NCBI GenBank assembly: GCA_004352715.1
Contig: SCFE01000083.1
Span: forward strand, 289,991-353,990
Reading direction: 5' to 3'
From: Hofstenia miamia
Taxonomy: Eukaryota > Xenacoelomorpha > Acoela
Length of the DNA: 64,000 bases
The position numbers and the translations under genes are program-made. Each line of letters begins with the position of its first letter. Position 1 is the first letter of the stretch. Positions 59,967 to 64,000 of this stretch are shown piece after piece. A model generated the notes under the pieces. That model did not search any database and had not been told where the DNA came from. It worked only from the letters and a program-made list of their open reading frames with translations.

Positions 59967-62854
59967 TAGACAACAGATGCAGATGCTCTCCTAAAGGGAG
60001 GTTTCAATAATCTATCAAGATTAAGCAGAAATTGGATGATTAAGTTCGCGCCTATATGAAAATGAGACATCCATCTCAATTACACAGTATATACTTACAA
60101 TAAAATAATAAATGTATTTATTGTAAGATATTTATTGATATAATATGCCAAAATGCCAATAATTTTAGTTTTAGACAAACAGTTTCGAATGTAAAACCTA
60201 ATAATTGATGACTTGGGAAAACACAAATTGATAAAAATATAAAAAGAAAAAATGCTTTATTCAAAACCTATAATCGAATAGTTATTAAATATATAATTAC
60301 TTTAGTTCGAAATTCTATGCAATCACGACATTTAGAATAATGCCACAATTCGATTAAAACCAAGGTGTACATAAATATTATGTACACTTTGATTAAAATA
60401 CCACATAATTTGATCTGTTTCCATATATCAGCTGTAATATAAACAGAAAATTTCCGCTAGAACTAGAACAACTATGATGGATAAAATCAATCTGAAATAA
60501 GTTGAAATACATTTCAACCTCTACATATGTGGATAGTCACATTGAATTCTCTGTTGCACAATATGTAGCTTTGTAGGTAAGTAGTCAAAACACAATGGAA
60601 AACAGTTTATTGTTGCCTAATGACATGACAATGATTGCAAATACATAAATTTGCAACCATATGTGTTCAAAATAAAAATGTCAAAATACCGGAAAACTCT
60701 AGCCGGTACGAATTTTGATAAAGCCTAAGCAATAATTCTTTGAACACACGAAAGGATCCAAACAATTGTTGTTCTGAAAGAAATGTAATTTAGTGGAAGA
60801 AAACGAAATCAATTATAAGTGAATCAATGAAATTATTGCAAAATGTTGCTCTGCACTTATATAGGCGGTTTAAATGAAAATCTCGTCTTAAATTGATAAT
60901 ATTTGATTTTTAAAAACAAATTGTAATCCAAGCCAGACAATATAATAAATGCTAGTAATTTTATTGAGATTGATAATCTTCTGGTTCATTTTCTCGGTAA
61001 ATTGTATCATCTGTTCTAAATAGCTCCACAAAACTGCATGACGGATTCGATCATTGAATTCCCCTTTCACCAAATTGAGCTGTATCACAATTTCACCATT
61101 ATTTCAGTTGAAGTACAAAAATTAATACGCTCAGTATTTGGATCCATGATAACAATAAATTAATGTTAATCTAAATCTAATCGGGAAAATGCTTAAAATT
61201 GATACAGAAGCAATAAACAATCATATGATTTTTCAAAAATGCAATAGAAATCATTAAACGACATTTTCATTGACACTCCCTATAAATGACCAATTTCTTA
61301 TGTCCAAATACGTACACTGGTAATGAATTCTTGGTCTTTTGTTAATACTTACGCAACCACAACGTTCAAATTGGGTATGCCAGCTTCGGCTGTTGTCACA
61401 GCGAGTGCCGCTACCTACCAAAATCCCTAATGCCATTTTCGCGATTTTTAATTTATCGAAGTATACACAAGTGTTACATTGAAAATTTCATTGAAGTCGA
61501 GGAGTGGCGACTATAAAAACAGACAACGGCTGTTGTAATTTGAAACTTGAAGAAATAAATTAAAATAACATGACAAAGAACAATTTAATAACGACGCTTC
61601 AAATAAAATAATGAACTATTTTTCACTACCATTGAGATAAAAATTCAAAAAACAAAGAAACAACAATAAATTGCATTAAAAAACGGGACCCTTTAAGTCA
61701 TGTTTATCAATAAGCCGTGTGACTTTTCCAATAAGATATAATTGGATTGGGGAAGTTGAGTTTTACCAGTACAACCGCCTGATTACTAAATTAGGATATA
61801 ATTCAATAAATAAAGCCTATTCATTTAAAACATATTTTGTGACTTTTCCTACTGAATCATTTAATGGAGAGGTTTGACTAAAAAGTATTTGCTACCAAAA
61901 ACCTCAAACTGGATGTCTTTAATAGAGACAATTAAATTTCTATCGCAATAGAGAACACGATCATCAATGATAATGATCATTTCAATTTTAAATGAGTAAG
62001 ACGTTAATACAAATAAACGCAATTTAACTTAGTATGTCCACATAATTTCATTCACAATTCTTTTAAATACCCTATGATGATAAGATATAATGATACATAC
62101 ATGTATAACATGAGCAAAAATAATCAAGTTAATACTTTGAAATGTTGTTAATTCCACTAAAAGATTATTTTTTAATATTTTATTGTATTTTATTTCCTAG
62201 AACACTAGCTGACTTCTATTTTACATTTAGGCATTTTTTCTATCATTGCAGAGTATTAACGGTATACGGTATATTGAGTCGCCTTTATTGATTTAAGTTT
62301 ATTAAGTTTTCTGTTCATAGACATATTGACAAATTTAATATTGAACTGCAATGAGTTTTATAAATTGCTTCTAAAGATTTTCAAGCGATTTTCTCCATTC
62401 CTATTATGAAATTTGAACATCCAAAAATATGGAAACAACTTTTGGAGAATTTGCTTGAAAATACGCACTATTTTTCAACAAAAATTCAAATTGATCGACC
62501 TTCTGACTGTTCAGGTAGGGGAAACAACTAACTTTAACTGTTTTTATGTAAATACCTCACCCTAACCCACTGAGTGGTTCGTGCGCAAAGTCAGAGGTTT
62601 TTAATTAGTTCGTGAGTTATAAGCATTTAAAATTTTTCAAGAAACTAAAAAATTGGAAAATTTCAGGACAGTTTAAGATTAAGCAAAATAAATTAGGACA
62701 AATTTGTAAGACGGATATTTAAATAGAACAACTTACCCAAGTTGCGCTCTGATGACGACGTTAGCCAGTCTGGAAATATTATACTGAAAGCAGAACATAT
62801 GGCCGCTAGAATACCAAAAATATTGGCTCCTAACAAAAACTTATCGGTAAACAT
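12550..62854 (-). CDS. MOSMO: MOSMO-like tetraspan membrane protein, three exons (whole gene span)
   Basis: Joining exons 62854-62737, 24692-24477 and 12737-12550 gives an open frame of 174 codons (173 residues plus TGA). The introns are GT-AG and the phases match (1/1 and 1/1). By family knowledge MOSMO (formerly C16orf52) is a small four-pass protein that lowers Smoothened at the cell and ciliary surface in Hedgehog signalling; vertebrate MOSMO is about 167 residues. Shared landmarks are an N-terminal membrane segment ending in a PDW motif (about residue 33), a VGIFRQC motif with two cysteines (C50, C60) in the first extracellular loop, a second segment at about 70-93 followed by SHWRKE, and a third containing IFPIGF, then GGxxxKLP and a final segment at about 145-168. 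Introns of 38.0 and 11.7 kb make the gene far longer than its 522-nt coding sequence. A sphingomyelin synthase-like gene lies inside intron 1. Homology is from memory of the family, not from a search. Confidence 0.88.
14545..14640. repeat. G-run/C-run interspersed repeat fragment
   Basis: Begins AGTGGCATAGCTACAGGGGG and contains a 10-G run followed after about 20 bp by CACCCCCCCC. It resembles the GTGGCGTA-type repeats elsewhere in the window but is too degenerate to bound. Confidence 0.4.
15389..15725. repeat. 158-bp duplication flanking an N gap (likely assembly artefact)
   Basis: 15389-15546 and 15568-15725 appear identical over 158 bp and are separated only by 21 N (15547-15567). This is what unmerged overlapping contig ends look like; a real tandem repeat is less likely. 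Confidence 0.85.
21925..22057. mobile_element. CAGTGGCGTACG-type short TIR element
   Basis: Starts CAGTGGCGTACGG and ends CCCCACTG, so its ends are CAGTG/CACTG inverted repeats. The interior is AT-rich, with a GGTGGATGTCCCCC stretch near the left end. The preceding 21838-21886 carries a related TTTTAAAAATCCTAAACCCC motif ending ACTG, which also occurs at about 52369-52395. Confidence 0.45.
23045..23270. mobile_element. Probable degenerate hAT MITE
   Basis: Starts CAGGATTGGCAAAC and shares a string of segments with the element at 34650-34983: ACGTTTTAAAC, GCTTTTTTGC, TTAGACAG, CAAATATTGAATTATGATGA and CATGTTTAAAAC in the same order. The right end is eroded and no target duplication is clear. 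Confidence 0.45.
24477..24692 (-). CDS. MOSMO: MOSMO-like exon 2
   Basis: The acceptor is TTTAG just before 24692 and the donor is GTAAGT just after 24477 (exon end TTTGCAT). The 216 nt encode residues 40-111, including VGIFRQC, a second cysteine ten residues later, a long hydrophobic helix (WWITFAFIVVSIVTQILTII) and SHWRKE at its cytoplasmic end. This order matches MOSMO. The open frame runs on past the donor to 24379, but that extension is intronic and unlike the family. Confidence 0.9.
25046..25063. repeat. Short interstitial telomere-like repeat (CCCTAA)n
   Basis: CCTAACCCTAACCCTAAC, three units of the common metazoan telomere hexamer. It is too short to imply a telomere. Confidence 0.8.
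26595..26679 (-). CDS. Possible orphan coding exon
   Basis: On the minus strand an 85-bp open segment lies between TGCAG and GTAAGG and reads TRNRIGRGTISTGLDRDGNV then LIEHVIGP. It is less AT-rich than its surroundings and its residue usage looks coding. I do not recognise a family and found no partner exon. It could be a decayed repeat or chance; the opposite strand is also open here. Confidence 0.22.
28688..30104. repeat. 708-bp duplication flanking a single N (likely haplotype or assembly duplication)
   Basis: 28688-29395 and 29397-30104 are collinear and nearly identical (a few substitutions, for example GATTTC/GATGTC and AAAGGTGC/AAAAGTGC), joined by one N at 29396. The pattern suggests two alleles or overlapping contigs placed in tandem. 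Confidence 0.85.
29821..30962. mobile_element. Putative TIR element with CTA flanks
   Basis: The left end GGCACAGTGGGTTACCAAGC and the right end (reverse complement GCACAGCGGGCTTAAG) are imperfect inverted repeats, each next to CTA (29818-29820 and 30963-30965). A 3-bp TWA-like target duplication would suit a PIF/Harbinger-type non-autonomous element. The same left end recurs at 29112 in the duplicated copy. The plus-strand open stretch 30648-30878 has no recognised domain. Confidence 0.4.
31554..32740. repeat. Duplication flanking a single N, with a 74-bp indel (likely allelic)
   Basis: 31554-32183 (630 bp) and 32185-32740 (556 bp) are collinear and nearly identical, joined by one N at 32184. 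The second copy lacks about 74 bp around the CTTAGGGTA segment. This suggests two haplotypes laid end to end. Confidence 0.85.
32982..33079. repeat. Tandem duplication, ~48-50 bp unit x2
   Basis: GCGGGATTCCTGAGATAATTGG... and GCGATTCCTGATATAATTGG... are near-identical units ending GTGTGTTC, within the left arm of the Harbinger-like element. Confidence 0.85.
33234..33457. mobile_element. GGCGTACGC-type short repeat nested in the Harbinger-like element
   Basis: The left end is AGGGCGTACGCAGG; the right end reads CATGCGTACGCCACTG, whose reverse complement is CAGTGGCGTACGCATG. The two ends form an inverted repeat similar to the copy at 21925-22057. Confidence 0.5.
33828..33864. repeat. ATGTATTT-type minisatellite
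   Basis: Imperfect repeats of ATGTATTT/GTGTATTT over about 37 bp. Confidence 0.7.
34650..34983. mobile_element. hAT-type MITE with perfect 8-bp target duplication
   Basis: It starts CAGGGTTGGCAT and ends ATGCCAACCCTG, a perfect 12-bp inverted repeat, and is flanked by GGTATATT on both sides (34642-34649 and 34984-34991). The 334-bp interior is AT-rich with GTTTAAAAC-type motifs and no ORF. CAG-starting ends and an 8-bp duplication are hAT hallmarks. Confidence 0.85.
35515..35780. mobile_element. Degenerate relative of the 34650 MITE
   Basis: Shares ordered segments with 34650-34983 (GCTTTTTGCTC then TAAACAGA, ACACATATAATAGCAAATATT, AAATTTCTATAAAATTCTTAA, TTTGAAAAAAACA) but its ends are eroded. 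The family is therefore present at least three times in the window. Confidence 0.5.
37767..38132 (-). CDS. SMS-like exon 3 (second His, Asp, C-terminus)
   Basis: The acceptor TTTAG precedes 38132 in phase 0. The exon runs 121 codons to TAG at 37769-37767. It has a hydrophobic helix (TLVAILILLTILMAHNHYTI), the HYTID motif carrying catalytic H235 and D239, a final helix (AVGSLTFSIFTFL) and a cytoplasmic tail with IWSPIMWFE, the counterpart of the WW...YFE tail motif of SMS proteins. The tail ends in a cysteine- and arginine-containing stretch (CVCRRFTLA). Confidence 0.88.
   Translation of the reverse strand, partial: VTNIHCLLSYYLPTEYKFLRRLSTLVAILILLTILMAHNHYTIDILGSFAVGSLTFSIFTFLAENPQCRSIFPLPIWSPIMWFEREGERIEYKMESVRNLFRELAFIIWDTVCVCRRFTLA
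37767..41168 (-). CDS. Sphingomyelin synthase-family protein, three exons (whole gene span)
   Basis: Exons 41168-40819, 38606-38372 and 38132-37767 join to 951 nt (316 residues plus TAG) with phases 2/2 and 0/0 and GT-AG introns of 2.2 kb and 239 bp. The product belongs to the PAP2_C-type sphingomyelin synthase family (SMS1, SMS2, SMSr), multi-pass Golgi, plasma-membrane or ER enzymes that move a phospho-head group from a phospholipid to ceramide. Visible motifs are ARRYFLTLIIGFSFR, NVLPRSHYTMECSPKA, CGNYFFSGHALM (H192) and AHNHYTIDIL (H235, D239), then WFE at the C-terminal tail. The His/His/Asp triad is present. Oddities are Asn for the usual Asp in CG(D), Ala for Thr after SGH, and Asn234 where SMS has Asp and SMSr has Glu before the second catalytic His. 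No SAM domain is encoded, because the first helix starts near residue 45. The gene lies wholly within MOSMO intron 1, on the same strand. Substrate is not predictable. Confidence 0.87.
38133..38371 (-). other. SMS-like intron 2
   Basis: A 239-bp phase-0 intron with GTAAGC donor and TTTAG acceptor. Nothing else is recognised inside. It is about ten times shorter than the preceding intron. Confidence 0.85.
38372..38606 (-). CDS. SMS-like exon 2 (first catalytic histidine)
   Basis: The acceptor is CTCTTTAG before 38606 and the donor is GTAAGC after 38372. The 235 nt complete the split Arg codon and encode the ARRYFL helix, the NVLP...CSPKA loop, GMSILGGRMCGN and SGHALM. This is the core block of the sphingomyelin synthase family, including the first catalytic His (residue 192 of the joined protein). 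Confidence 0.9.
38607..40818 (-). other. SMS-like intron 1
   Basis: A 2.2-kb phase-2 intron. Apart from the telomere-like hairpin at about 40655-40768 I see AT-rich sequence with no coding signal. An open stretch on the plus strand (38662-38910) has no recognisable domain and is treated as chance. Confidence 0.8.
40655..40768. repeat. Telomere-like inverted repeat (hairpin) in SMS-like intron 1
   Basis: The left arm CTTTAACCCTAACCCCAATC and the right arm TAGGGTTAGGGTTAAGC can pair over about 28 nt around an AT-rich loop of about 58 nt. It lies about 50 bp from the donor of SMS-like exon 1. Confidence 0.65.
40819..41168 (-). CDS. SMS-like exon 1 (N-terminus, membrane segments 1-2)
   Basis: The ATG is at 41168-41166. 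The 350 nt end CGAAG before the donor GTACGT (phase 2). The peptide has a charged N-terminus of about 44 residues, a first helix (FVVVFLLFQIVECTVLWTTV), an extracytoplasmic loop and a second helix (EVLLVSYHVALCCFVVF). I chose this ATG because it opens the frame and leaves a plausible short cytoplasmic tail; upstream exons cannot be excluded. Confidence 0.82.
42809..43003. repeat. (TA)n tract with 96-N gap
   Basis: TA repeats on both sides of N at 42877-42972. The gap is probably an unresolved microsatellite, although missing Penelope-like sequence cannot be ruled out. Confidence 0.8.
43013..43040 (-). ncRNA. Hammerhead-ribozyme-like core, left arm
   Basis: On the minus strand CTGATGA (43040-43034) is followed by a stem-loop GGCT...AGCC and GAAA (43016-43013): two of the three conserved hammerhead boxes around a 4-bp stem II. 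Hammerhead motifs are known in the terminal repeats of Penelope-like elements. I could not assign the UH cleavage site or stems I and III, partly because the N gap lies next to it. Confidence 0.4.
43357..43647 (+). pseudogene. GIY-YIG endonuclease domain of a Penelope-like element (5'-truncated)
   Basis: An open frame of about 96 codons with linker FKTSNIFSNKYPIPMSLRSS, then VYKYQCYKCEHLYIGETRRH, LQTRIREHLYRN and HHQSHAATHL. The tyrosines, YIGET, the arginine (TRR/TRIREH) and the CxxC linker are typical of the C-terminal GIY-YIG nuclease of Penelope-like retroelements, which nicks target DNA. The RT that should precede it is missing. The frame stops at 43645-43647, just past LIFHS. Downstream LINE-style frames show decay. 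Confidence 0.75.
43818..43845 (+). ncRNA. Hammerhead-ribozyme-like core, right arm
   Basis: CTGATGA (43818-43824), loop AATAATAT between GCT and AGC, then GAAA (43842-43845). This is the inverted partner of the left-arm copy, with one stem II base changed so that pairing is weaker. Confidence 0.4.
43880..43908. repeat. (TA)n microsatellite
   Basis: About 29 bp of TA repeat at the right end of the Penelope-like fragment. Confidence 0.95.
44701..45831. other. Unassigned intronic sequence
   Basis: AT-rich. Contains two inverted segments (ACAACTTTTGTTGC near 44950 and GGCAACAAAAGTTGTAGCG near 45052) that suggest another short TIR repeat, about 44930-45085. No gene recognised. Confidence 0.4.
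45832..45957. mobile_element. Short GTGGCGTAAC TIR element (MITE-like)
   Basis: Starts GGTGGCGTAACTAATAG and ends CTTAGTTGGTTACGCCAC, whose reverse complement is GTGGCGTAACCAACTAAG. An inverted-repeat element of about 126 bp. Target duplication not resolved. Confidence 0.55.
48484..50240 (+). mobile_element. hAT transposon (1757 bp) with intact 8-bp target duplication
   Basis: GTTATTTG occurs immediately before (48476-48483) and after (50241-50248) the element. Ends are CTGGGACC and GGACCCCAG, imperfect inverted repeats, with further GGTCCACCG/CGGTCCACC-type similarity inside. It encodes a decayed BED/hAT transposase on the plus strand. The perfect 8-bp duplication fixes the boundaries and suggests fairly recent insertion, although the coding region is broken. 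Confidence 0.85.
48756..50103 (+). pseudogene. hAT-family transposase, frameshifted
   Basis: The likely start is ATG 48756 (MASSSKKPRYDELFDIRGER), after which the frame changes. The next frame has ASYKWERKSETLYPLQHYKE and SSLSDFFAKKN (to about 49020). It shifts again to DDPVNKWAFGINV and MVEDNCFEVIKKKKGCLEID, then DGWTNQVTNDKHL and GIIGDNAPAQQLALKI (to 49568). Later segments give VELLRKEIAEDEEIPI, and the C-terminal dimerisation block SEAEVERVFSRHK (49994-50034), an in-frame TAA at 50035-50037, then VHTKMRAQLTPEIVEKMLFV and a final stop at 50101-50103. DGWTN, GDNA and SEAEVERVFS are typical of hAT transposases of the ZBED/BED-finger type. At least three shifts and several stops make it non-functional. 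Confidence 0.8.
52140..52500. repeat. GC-richer repeat relic with TTTTAAAAATCCTAAA..CCCCACTG motif
   Basis: Starts near GTAGCCAGAACTTTAAACGG, has a GC-rich block (GGGCGCGGTTAGGGGGCGAC, then a CCCTCC-rich run), and near 52369-52395 shares TTTTAAAAATCCTAAA...CCCCACTG with 21855-21886. It probably belongs to the CAGTG/CACTG repeat family. The overlapping short open stretches on both strands have no domain. Confidence 0.4.
53190..53345. repeat. Possible retroposon 3' tail
   Basis: A less AT-rich stretch (ACCGACCACCTTCCATCTGG through CAAACTTGCGGGCAATAAAG) ends in a simple TATTTTCATTTCATTTTC tract, the layout of a SINE or truncated LINE 3' end. Family not recognised. Confidence 0.25.
59142..59407. 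mobile_element. Possible short TIR repeat (CAGGGCCGTGGC)
   Basis: Left CAGGGCCGTGGCAGTCC and right GCCACGGGTCTG (reverse complement CAGACCCGTGGC) are imperfect inverted repeats about 265 bp apart. Homopolymer C run inside. No clear target duplication. Confidence 0.35.
59876..59963. repeat. (TA)n microsatellite
   Basis: About 88 bp of TA repeat with one TGA interruption. Confidence 0.95.
60888..61436 (-). CDS. Possible orphan exon pair (low confidence)
   Basis: On the minus strand an ATG at 61436 opens MALGILVGSGTRCDNSRSWH then TQFERCGC before GTAAGT (61352-61347 region). Farther along, after a TACAG near 61080, an open frame reads LNLVKGEFNDRIRHAVLWSY. The phases would match (0/0), and another frame in the second segment ends RTDDTIYRENEPEDYQSQ and a stop. 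None of these peptides is a family I recognise and the acceptors lack good pyrimidine tracts. It cannot be an in-frame alternative first exon of MOSMO (phase 0 against 1). Confidence 0.2.
62737..62854 (-). CDS. MOSMO: MOSMO-like exon 1 (start codon, first membrane segment)
   Basis: The ATG is at 62854-62852. The exon encodes 39 residues plus one base and ends CTTGG before the donor GTAAGT (62736-62731). The peptide is MFTDKFLLGANIFGILAAIC followed by a hydrophobic run to FPDWL, matching the short cytoplasmic start, first membrane helix and PDW motif of MOSMO. Phase 1 fits exon 2. The exon is too short to stand out as an ORF and was found by looking for the missing N-terminus. Confidence 0.88.
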
Positions 62855-64000
62855 TCACTGCTGCATTGACTAAAAGCACAAACAGTCATAATTAAAAAAA
62901 TAAAAAAATAACATCTAAATTTTAAAATACAAAATACAGCAAACATCCTATTATTAAAAGGCCCATTATATAAAGCTAAGCATTCGTTTAATAGTGGGTT
63001 TCATGATAATGATATACAAAAGAATTTCACCAAAGAGTGAGTAAAAAACTGGTCGAATGAATTGAAATATCTTAATAAAGAAATTGTTAGATTTTTAAAG
63101 AAAATAATCATTATTACATACATGCGGTATTTTGTTTAATTTCATTTTGAGTCGAATCTCAAGTAAAAAAATCACACATTACTATTCCAGAACAAACACA
63201 GCATCTGCTTATAGTCAAAATCAAGGTGATGTCTTGAAATGAGCCACCGAGAGAATGGTTGAGGGAAGATGCCTTCGAATACATGATTTCAGTTTGTTGA
63301 AAGGCTCAAATTCAAAACGAACAAACAGCTAATTGTGGCAAGCGGAAACTTCAGATTGTCCAGCAAGCAGCTTGTGAAAGTCCTTTTTGTTAGATTAAGA
63401 AAATTTATTCAAAAGAATTTTCATTCAAAAACTAAAGGATAGGCGAATTTCGTGATCAGGCAACGATTGTAAAAAGTGCAAAAATGACTATTTCATGACA
63501 CTTTCTCCTTCATTATTGGCTCGTAATTGATACTAAAAAGAAACAAACGCATCCTTAGTGTGAGCAGTTTCATTTCTCCGTCACGAAAATGCAAACACAT
63601 AATGTCATAGATGTTGACAAAACTGAGTATTACTTTTAAAGCAGTGAATTAAGTAGTTTCCAAGGATTTAGCTTAAAAAGAATTGACAACACAATTTAGC
63701 TTTTACAGTGCGAATATATTGTGAGTAGTAATAATTGAAATAAAAAAATTAAAATTATTTATCAAATTAAACATCTGCAAATACTAAGCAATGTTGAACA
63801 ATTCTACCCAATAATTGTACTGCAGACACCTGCTTTAATGTGTCATATGTAAGAAAATGCAGGGTGAATGCGATTAATAAAGTGTTGCTATATTCAGGGA
63901 ATTCCGAAAGCGGAATTGTGGAATTCATCACTCAAGGAATAAAAAACAAAAATGCTAATAGCAGACGAATTACACACTTCAGCGATTGAAATGGTCTATC
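62855..64000. other. Upstream of MOSMO-like start codon
   Basis: Expected to hold the 5' UTR and promoter of the MOSMO-like gene. I see AT-rich sequence with no convincing core promoter or CpG-rich block and no other gene. An upstream non-coding exon may lie outside the window. Confidence 0.4.

Larger units (their letters stand above)
24693..62736 (-). other. MOSMO-like intron 1 (38.0 kb)
   Basis: A very long intron hosting the nested sphingomyelin synthase-like gene and most of the window's DNA transposons. Stretches where I see only AT-rich sequence and minor repeats include 25070-26590, 26690-28680, 34992-37766, 41169-42426, 46000-48475 and 50250-59870, except for the short repeats listed separately. 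Confidence 0.8.

Noticed and set aside
59837-60079. Frame made of tyrosine-isoleucine repeats
   Set aside because: Translation of a (TA)n microsatellite.
1-64000. CRISPR arrays, operons, riboswitches or prokaryotic origin
   Set aside because: No regularly spaced direct repeats with unique spacers; spliced genes and metazoan transposons show a eukaryotic nuclear genome.
1-64000. tRNA or rRNA genes
   Set aside because: I saw no cloverleaf with A/B boxes or rRNA-like conserved block by eye; a covariance-model search would be needed to be certain.

Overview
The window is AT-rich animal DNA (roughly 70% A+T by eye). It has spliced genes, very long introns, (TA)n microsatellites, N-gaps flanked by duplicated sequence, and many decayed transposable elements. 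The mix of CR1/L2-like and R2/NeSL-like LINE relics, a Penelope-like element, hAT and PIF/Harbinger-type DNA elements and a BEN-domain element fits an invertebrate metazoan with a mid-sized to large genome, such as a cnidarian or another non-vertebrate animal. The sequence alone does not fix the species.

Two host genes can be reconstructed with matching splice phases, both on the minus strand. The first is a MOSMO-like gene (modulator of Smoothened, a four-pass membrane protein). Its three exons at 62854-62737, 24692-24477 and 12737-12550 give an intact 173-residue protein spread over 50 kb, with introns of 38.0 kb and 11.7 kb. The second lies inside the 38-kb intron on the same strand. It is a complete three-exon gene (41168-40819, 38606-38372, 38132-37767; 316 residues) of the sphingomyelin synthase family, with the His/His/Asp catalytic residues conserved and two unusual substitutions next to them.

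Layout. 1-12,549 lies downstream of the MOSMO stop and is mostly LINE wreckage: an R2/NeSL-like 3' end (about 61-645, +), an RT relic (about 950-1570, -), an L2/CR1-like element (about 9316-5420, -) split by a 1.3-kb terminal-inverted-repeat element, and another L2/CR1-like RT (about 10,620-12,000, +). The 1.3-kb element carries an uninterrupted two-exon BEN-domain ORF and arrays of the palindrome ACTTATAAGT near both ends. It is the best candidate here for something not well described. MOSMO intron 2 (12,738-24,476) holds an assembly-gap duplication and short repeats but no gene I can support. MOSMO intron 1 (24,693-62,736) holds two further gap duplications, a Harbinger-like element (32,962-34,498), a hAT-type MITE (34,650-34,983), the nested sphingomyelin synthase-like gene, a hAT-like element (42,435-44,692) invaded by a Penelope-like element with inverted arms and hammerhead-like cores, and a decayed hAT transposon (48,484-50,240) with a perfect 8-bp target duplication. 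62,855-64,000 is upstream sequence with no recognised feature.

The two host genes both act in membrane biology (Smoothened trafficking and sphingolipid synthesis). Nesting alone is no evidence that they work together.
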